Of a DNA stretch of 55,159 nt, positions 52,001 to 55,159 are shown piece by piece (the stretch's first letter is position 1; every line of letters starts with the position of its first letter). Where the stretch lies: NCBI GenBank assembly GCA_004172935.1, contig SDZD01000044.1, forward strand, positions 1 to 55,159, in the 5' to 3' direction. Origin of the DNA: a bacterium (GTDB taxonomy: Bacteria > Armatimonadota > Abditibacteriia > Abditibacteriales > Abditibacteriaceae). The notes under the pieces are model-generated. The model saw only the letters and a program-made list of their open reading frames with translations, did no database searches and was not told where the DNA came from. A program made the position numbers and the translations under genes.

Positions 52001-52554
52001 GGGTAGAAATCGACGATACCGCCACGCAGAGCGAATTGGCCGGGGCCTTCGACCTCTTCCATGCGCTCGTAACCTGCTTCGGCGAGGTGGAGCACGAAGT
52101 CGTCGCGCTCCAGCTTTTGGCCGGTTTTGAGTTCGTCGTAGCCCTGCACCAAGTCTTTGACGGGAAGAGTGGGATGGGAGAGGGCATTCGCGGTGGTCAC
52201 GACGAGGGGGGTATCGCGATGGAGGGCATCAAGGACGGCGAGGCGGTCCTGGGTGGCGTTGCGGTCGTTATCGTCGTCGAGAAGGGCGCGGTCGGGGGCA
52301 GGGAAGTAGAGGGGTTCTTTTCCTTCTTCGCGCAGGGTATTGAGGTCGAGGAGGGCGTTTTCGCCGGCTTCGGAAGTAGGACAGACGAGGATCACGCATT
52401 TCTCGGTTCTGCGAGCGAGGAGGGCGACGAGCGGCGCCCACGAGGTGGAGGGGGCGTTCTCGATGCGGACAGCGTTTTTCTGGGTTTTCGCCTGCGCTTT
52501 GAAGGTAATCTTCTGGAGCGGGGCGTAGGAATCGAGCAGATCGAGCAGATGCAT
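49015..52554 (-). CDS. mfd: Transcription-repair coupling factor
   Basis: This translocase of about 1179 residues removes stalled RNA polymerase and recruits UvrA. Order of domains: UvrB-like N-terminal modules (to about 330), the CarD-like RNA-polymerase-interaction domain (FSDLQEGDYIVHINHGIARYGG), and RecG-like motor motifs I (GDVGFGKTEVAVRAA), Ia (LVPTTVLAQQHYQTF), II (VVDEEQRFG), III (LSMSATPIPRTL) and V/VI (TTIIENGIDLANAN, QLRGRVGRSQRQAYAYFF). A C-terminal TRCF domain ends the protein. ATG 52554 is preferred over an in-frame GTG at 52578. The upstream region has an imperfect CCCGCTC...GAGCGGG hairpin and four AATCAATCTTTT copies. Confidence 0.96.
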   Translation of the reverse strand: MHLLDLLDSYAPLQKITFKAQAKTQKNAVRIENAPSTSWAPLVALLARRTEKCVILVCPTSEAGENALLDLNTLREEGKEPLYFPAPDRALLDDDNDRNATQDRLAVLDALHRDTPLVVTTANALSHPTLPVKDLVQGYDELKTGQKLERDDFVLHLAEAGYERMEEVEGPGQFALRGGIVDFYPPAGGEPIRLELWGDEIDSLRSFDLDSQRSTAKLPSIRLTPPRELYLPITKGKEIAEQVKEALAERLHQLRAFPEDARALKEKTEIEIAKLEGGIYFRGLERYRGLLYPQHPTLFDHLPEGAIIVFADPDRSASQTARLLEENAAFHADDVLPLPPSLCGWGELQTRAAKWTRFELRASADESADIDLDAHMPPAFAGNLPQLGTYLRDTQFKGDILVCATSHARRVREILADQKVGKVALIDELPRAEGGQVLVFPHRLTGGFRWGSTSILCDVEMFGWQTFQPRVSTRNRKKKKLAATKFSTESSPLARFSDLQEGDYIVHINHGIARYGGVVQREIGGAINEYLALEYDGQDRLYVPVAQLDRVQKYLGSEAAVPSLTPLKGGVWEKAKQKAKEEAIKAAQELAVLYAAREKAHKKPVAPDSMWQREMESSFPFEETASQLQAIKDAKVDMEKSRPMDRLVCGDVGFGKTEVAVRAAFKAVQDGRQVAILVPTTVLAQQHYQTFSERMSAYPVRIEVVSRFKTATEIKRVLESVKNGAVDIIVGTHRLIQADVEFHNLGLVVVDEEQRFGVLQKERLKELRAEVDILSMSATPIPRTLQLALGGLRGISLITDPPQGRLPVRTYVMQIKDGVLKAAIERELEREGQVYYVHNRIETIGLIAEKIQKLVPNARIGVGHGQMGDEELEQVFLDFINHRTDVLLATTIIENGIDLANANTIICDNADRLGLSQMYQLRGRVGRSQRQAYAYFFHGSRGKLPKDAEDRFAALQENTDLGAGFRIAMRDLEIRGAGDVLGLKQSGTIAAVGMELYSQFLAEAVAKSRGERVRQARVEELPEADLPLPALLPDTYVKDDAERLRLYRSMANARSIEDVTAIQEELRDRFGPLPPPAFNLIRTLKIRINLLRARLRSITKSPDEVLLRLQPGDSFAPEDLKAMEKAVREKDKRSEQHISLRKLEGLALKTRTLGAPQLLRLVEIIVEALADEREKRLSG

Positions 52555-52977
52555 AAACGGCAAAAGGCCCGCTCGCACTGTTTAGCAGTGGCGCGAGAGC
52601 GGGCTGATTTGGATTTGGTGAAAGTTTAACGGCGAGTTCGGGGCCATCTCATCACTGTGTTTTCCGGGTGATTGAATTTAAGACAAGAATCAATCTTTTT
52701 GGGGGTTTAATCAATCTTTTGGGACGAAATTTGGCTTAAAAGATTGATTAAACAGGGGAACCCATTTGGATTTGAGCGTGAAATAGGGGAAAAGATTGAT
52801 TAATCAATTTTTATTCAATTCACCACAGAGACACGGAACACACTCCAGAAGAGGAGGAAAAGGAGAGCGGGGAAATTGCATCGTTGAAAGTTACATGGGA
52901 ATTTTTGGACGAGCGCCACCCCATTTCATTTGATTCAGTATAACCGAATTTATGGTTTTCTACCACTAATAAGGCAT
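52555..52977. promoter_or_regulatory. mfd upstream region with four copies of a 12-mer
   Basis: About 420 bp without a gene. AATCAATCTTTT occurs exactly at 52688-52699 and 52709-52720 (plus) and, inverted, at 52738-52749 and 52790-52801, giving two converging pairs within 114 bp. This is the kind of arrangement seen at multi-site operators. Nearer the gene, 52568-52605 can form an imperfect hairpin (GCCCGCTC/GAGCGGGC arms). Whether a regulator binds is unknown. Confidence 0.55.
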
Positions 52978-53355
52978 TTAGTCCTTTCCGGTGGTGGGGT
53001 TGGCACCGCTGCGGGCGAAGACTAGTTCTTCGACTACCTGGCCGCCTTTGAGATGTTGTTCGATGATTTTTTCGGCGGCTTCTTCATCGACGTGGGCATA
53101 CCAGACGCCTTCGGGATAGACAACAGCTAATGGCCCCTGTGTGCAGAGGTTGAGGCATTCGACGGGGGTAAATTCGAAGCCGCCCTCTTCGTCGCGCGAT
53201 TGTTTGGCGGCTTTGCCTAGTTTTTTGGCGGCGGCTTTAGCTTCGTCTTTGTTTTTGCAGCAGCTGGAACTGCCACAGAAGAAGACATGGTGGGTGATGC
53301 TGGGGATGCCGCGTTTTTCGGCCTTGCGGGTGATTTTTTGGAGTTCGGTGGGCAT
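52978..53355 (-). CDS. Thioredoxin-like [2Fe-2S] ferredoxin
   Basis: This 125-residue protein of the thioredoxin-like 2Fe-2S family carries cluster ligands in HHVFFCGSSSCCKNKDEA and VECLNLCTQGPLAVVYPEG, with a C-terminal helix VDEEAAEKIIEQHLKGG. It transfers electrons in the cytoplasm; the partner enzyme is not nearby. A GAGGTG ribosome-binding site lies 6 nt before the ATG. Confidence 0.9.
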   Translation of the reverse strand: MPTELQKITRKAEKRGIPSITHHVFFCGSSSCCKNKDEAKAAAKKLGKAAKQSRDEEGGFEFTPVECLNLCTQGPLAVVYPEGVWYAHVDEEAAEKIIEQHLKGGQVVEELVFARSGANPTTGKD

Positions 53356-53736
53356 GATTTCACCTCGCTCAAAGCGAAGATATGGTGAATCATTGCGTTC
53401 TCTGTGCCTTTGGGGGGAATTCTAGTGATTAGTCGTTAGTTTTTAGTAGTTAGTGGCAGTTGGCCCCCACCTAACCTCCCAGCAAGTGGGAGAGGAGCCG
53501 CTCACCGAATTCGCGAACGGTGTTCGCGTGTGTAGGAATCTGGCGTTTTGCCCCTCCTAACCTCCCCACCGCGAGAGAGGGACCACTCACCGACGGCGCG
53601 GCAGTCTCTCGCAGACACGGCAGCACCCATAAAATGGGAACCCGGTCCCTACGGGGTTTGTTTTCTCTCGGAAGATTAGATTGGGAATTGATAGCCAGCC
53701 TAACCTTCCGAGAAAGCGATTGGAGATTTTTTGCGT
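53356..53736. repeat. Non-coding region with dispersed C-rich repeat copies
   Basis: About 380 bp without a gene. Two related units lie at about 53463-53507 and 53550-53593, each with the pattern GCCCC(C/T)...CCTAACCTCCC, then a GAGAG(G/A) stretch, then CACTCACCGA or GCTCACCGA. A third, shorter relative (CCTAACCTTCCGAGAAAGC) is at about 53700. They resemble the widespread CCCTCACCC-type intergenic repeats of bacteria. TTCGCGAACGGTGTTCGCG within the first unit is a small palindrome. Confidence 0.55.
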
Positions 53737-54378
53737 TTATTTGGTGACGCGGGCAGTTTTGATGTAGTCGCCCTGGCGGAGTTTTTTGGCGGCTGCTTGA
53801 CCGGCGATTACTTTGCCGAAGACGGTGTACTGGTTATCCAAGAAGTGGACTGGCGCCTGGCAAATATAGAACTGGCTGCCCGCAGAATCGGGGTTGCTGG
53901 AGCGGGCGGCAGCTATGGTCATGGCATCGTGCTTGAGATTGGAGATTTCGAGGGGCACTTCGTAGCCGGGGCCACCGATGCCCGCGAATTGGCGGGTAGC
54001 GGCGTTTTTGGAAAGCGGATCGCCGCCTTGAATGATGTTGCCACCTGAACCTGTGAGGTCGGCGAAGCGGTGGAAACGGGTGCCGTTATAGAAGCCGCGA
54101 CGAACCAGATAGACGAATGAGCGCACATGAAGCGGGGCGGCGGCTCGGTTGAGTTCGAGGGTGATGGGGCCTTTGCTTGTTTCCAAAACGATGCGCGGTT
54201 TGGCCGAGACAGGAGTGGAAGCCGGTGGCGTTGGGACTGACAGTTTTTTGAGAGCGGCTGCGGCCTGTGGGGGCAAGCCCATTTGTGCCGGGGCGCGGTG
54301 GTAGGTTTTAGGAGCGGCGAAGGCGGGAATCGCGGCCAATGAGAGCGCGAGGGTCAAAGAAAATGCTGAACGGTTCAT
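53737..54378 (-). CDS. Exported cyclophilin-type peptidyl-prolyl isomerase
   Basis: This protein of 213 residues from ATG 54378 has a signal peptide (MNRSAFSLTLALSLAAIPAF) and a cyclophilin domain that speeds proline isomerisation in exported proteins. Motifs are PRIVLETSKGPITLELN, FYNGTRFHRFADLTGSGGNI, IIQGGDP (active-site region), SAGSQFYICQAPVHFLDNQY and VFGKVIAGQAAAKKL. FHRF keeps the catalytic-region Arg and Phe. A longer ORF from 54468 would precede the signal peptide with 30 unrelated residues. It follows a closely similar paralogue. Confidence 0.92.
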   Translation of the reverse strand: MNRSAFSLTLALSLAAIPAFAAPKTYHRAPAQMGLPPQAAAALKKLSVPTPPASTPVSAKPRIVLETSKGPITLELNRAAAPLHVRSFVYLVRRGFYNGTRFHRFADLTGSGGNIIQGGDPLSKNAATRQFAGIGGPGYEVPLEISNLKHDAMTIAAARSSNPDSAGSQFYICQAPVHFLDNQYTVFGKVIAGQAAAKKLRQGDYIKTARVTK

Positions 54379-54517
54379 GATTGATTGTGGTTTAGATAAC
54401 GGGTAGTCGCGAGTGGCAAATTGGTAGCCCCCTCCATTAGTAATGGCAAGCCAATAGGGAACGAACACAAGATTCGCCCCCTACAAAGGGGTCAGATGGG
54501 CTCTTCGCACACAGATT

Positions 54518-55159
54518 TTATTTAACGAGGCGGGCGGTTTTGATGGAATCGTCCTGACGCAGTTTTTTGGCGGCGTCCTGCCCCTCGACAACTTTGCCGA
54601 AGACGGTGTATTGTTTGTCGAGGAAGTGGACTGGGGCCTGGCAGATATAGAACTGGCTGCCTGCTGAGTCGGGGTTGCTGGAGCGAGCAGCGGCGAGGGT
54701 GAGTTCGTCGTGCTTCAAATCGGAGATTTCGAGAGGAATTTCGTAACCGGGGCCACCGATTCCGGCAAATTCGCGTGTGTCGGCAGATTTGGAAAGTGGG
54801 TCGCCGCCCTGGATGATGTTGCCACCATCGCCAGTGAGATCGGCGAAACGGTGGAAAGTCACACCATCATAGAAACCCAATCCAACCAGGTAAAGGAATG
54901 AACGCACATGCAATGGGGCGGCAGCGCTATTAAGTTCGAGGGTGATGGGGCCTTTGGTGGTATCGAAAACGACGCGCGGATTGGCGGGAAGCGGGGTATC
55001 CAGAGGCGGGGTTGGCACTTCAACCTTTTTGAGCGCCGCCGTAAGTTCGGCTGGCATCGCAGGATTAGCTACCGAACGGCGGTAGGTTTTGGCTGGCGTT
55101 TCTGGTTTGGCGTCGCCGTCTTGAACAGTGCAGTAATTGGTTATTGCAGCGTGTGGGCG
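54518..55159 (-). CDS. Cyclophilin-type peptidyl-prolyl isomerase, 5' end cut by right edge
   Basis: This paralogue of the preceding gene has the same motifs (FYDGVTFHRFADLTGDGGNI, IIQGGDPLSKSADTREFAGI, SAGSQFYICQAPVHFLDKQY). The frame stays open to the right edge, and residues upstream of the internal Met at 55057 (AKTYRRSVANPAMPAEL) still align with the paralogue (PKTYHRAPAQMGLPPQA). That Met is therefore not the start, and the true start and any signal peptide lie outside the window. It is separated from the downstream copy by 139 bp on the same strand. Confidence 0.9.
   Translation of the reverse strand, partial: RPHAAITNYCTVQDGDAKPETPAKTYRRSVANPAMPAELTAALKKVEVPTPPLDTPLPANPRVVFDTTKGPITLELNSAAAPLHVRSFLYLVGLGFYDGVTFHRFADLTGDGGNIIQGGDPLSKSADTREFAGIGGPGYEIPLEISDLKHDELTLAAARSSNPDSAGSQFYICQAPVHFLDKQYTVFGKVVEGQDAAKKLRQDDSIKTARLVK

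Noticed and set aside
53463..53593. Possible CRISPR array from the two repeated C-rich units
   Set aside because: Only two or three imperfect copies with unequal spacing and no cas genes; they look like dispersed intergenic repeats.
54518..55057. Complete cyclophilin starting at the internal ATG 55057
   Set aside because: Residues upstream of that Met still align with the paralogue and the frame is open to the window edge, so the gene is truncated by the window.

Overview
The window looks like a stretch of chromosome from a Gram-negative-type bacterium of moderately high GC, most likely Armatimonadota or Abditibacteriota. That placement is inference. It rests on a DUF1559-like pseudopilin whose post-helix motif (ARENARRASCQSNLKQLG) and late ADGH motif are typical of that group, on the many secreted proteins, and on the classical rpsF-ssb-rpsR, purB and mfd genes being mixed with lineage-specific paralogue families. 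About 49 genes are supported. No tRNA, rRNA or CRISPR array was seen.

Region 1-9.6 kb (minus strand) is a secreted-peptidase island: two M28 aminopeptidases (one cut by the left edge), a gamma-glutamyltransferase, an M14 carboxypeptidase, a pseudopilin, and three paralogous exported glutamine-amidotransferase-like proteins of the BPL_N type. A divergent Na+/dicarboxylate-type symporter follows (9.8-11.1 kb). Together these suggest breakdown of extracellular peptides with uptake of an acidic product. Next come a gene broken by a 32-bp tandem duplication (11.2-12.0 kb), an exported methyltransferase, and the most unusual gene, a cholesterol-dependent-cytolysin-like pore-forming protein (12.9-14.7 kb).

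Region 15-20 kb holds a ROK sugar kinase, a palindromic repeat, the rpsF-ssb-rpsR operon with a structured leader, a small exported protein and a membrane acyltransferase. Region 20-31.8 kb (mostly plus) carries a Gfo/Idh/MocA dehydrogenase facing an AraC regulator, tatD, a GH99-like glycoside hydrolase, an exported FAD oxidoreductase, a YqhA-like membrane protein, two tandem proteins with a GspG-like C-terminal module, a DinB-fold protein and a metallo-beta-lactamase-fold hydrolase. Region 31.9-46.9 kb has a large CHASE4/PAS/GGDEF/EAL c-di-GMP enzyme, an A-type Fe-S carrier, nfo, a GH20-like exported protein, a pair of membrane proteins with repeated PH-like modules, DUF1963 and DUF2237 proteins, a tiny exported proline-rich peptide, two tandem exported proteins with a DUF1559-like module but no pilin N-terminus, and a Tat-exported GFOR-type oxidoreductase with an NTF2-like partner.

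Region 47-55.2 kb has purB, an IS200/RAYT-type transposase with REP-like hairpins, mfd preceded by four copies of a 12-mer, a 2Fe-2S thioredoxin-like ferredoxin, and two exported cyclophilins (one cut by the right edge). Recurrent themes are tandem paralogue expansion, export, and several genes with a -10-like hexamer only about 6-8 nt upstream of the start codon, which suggests leaderless mRNAs.
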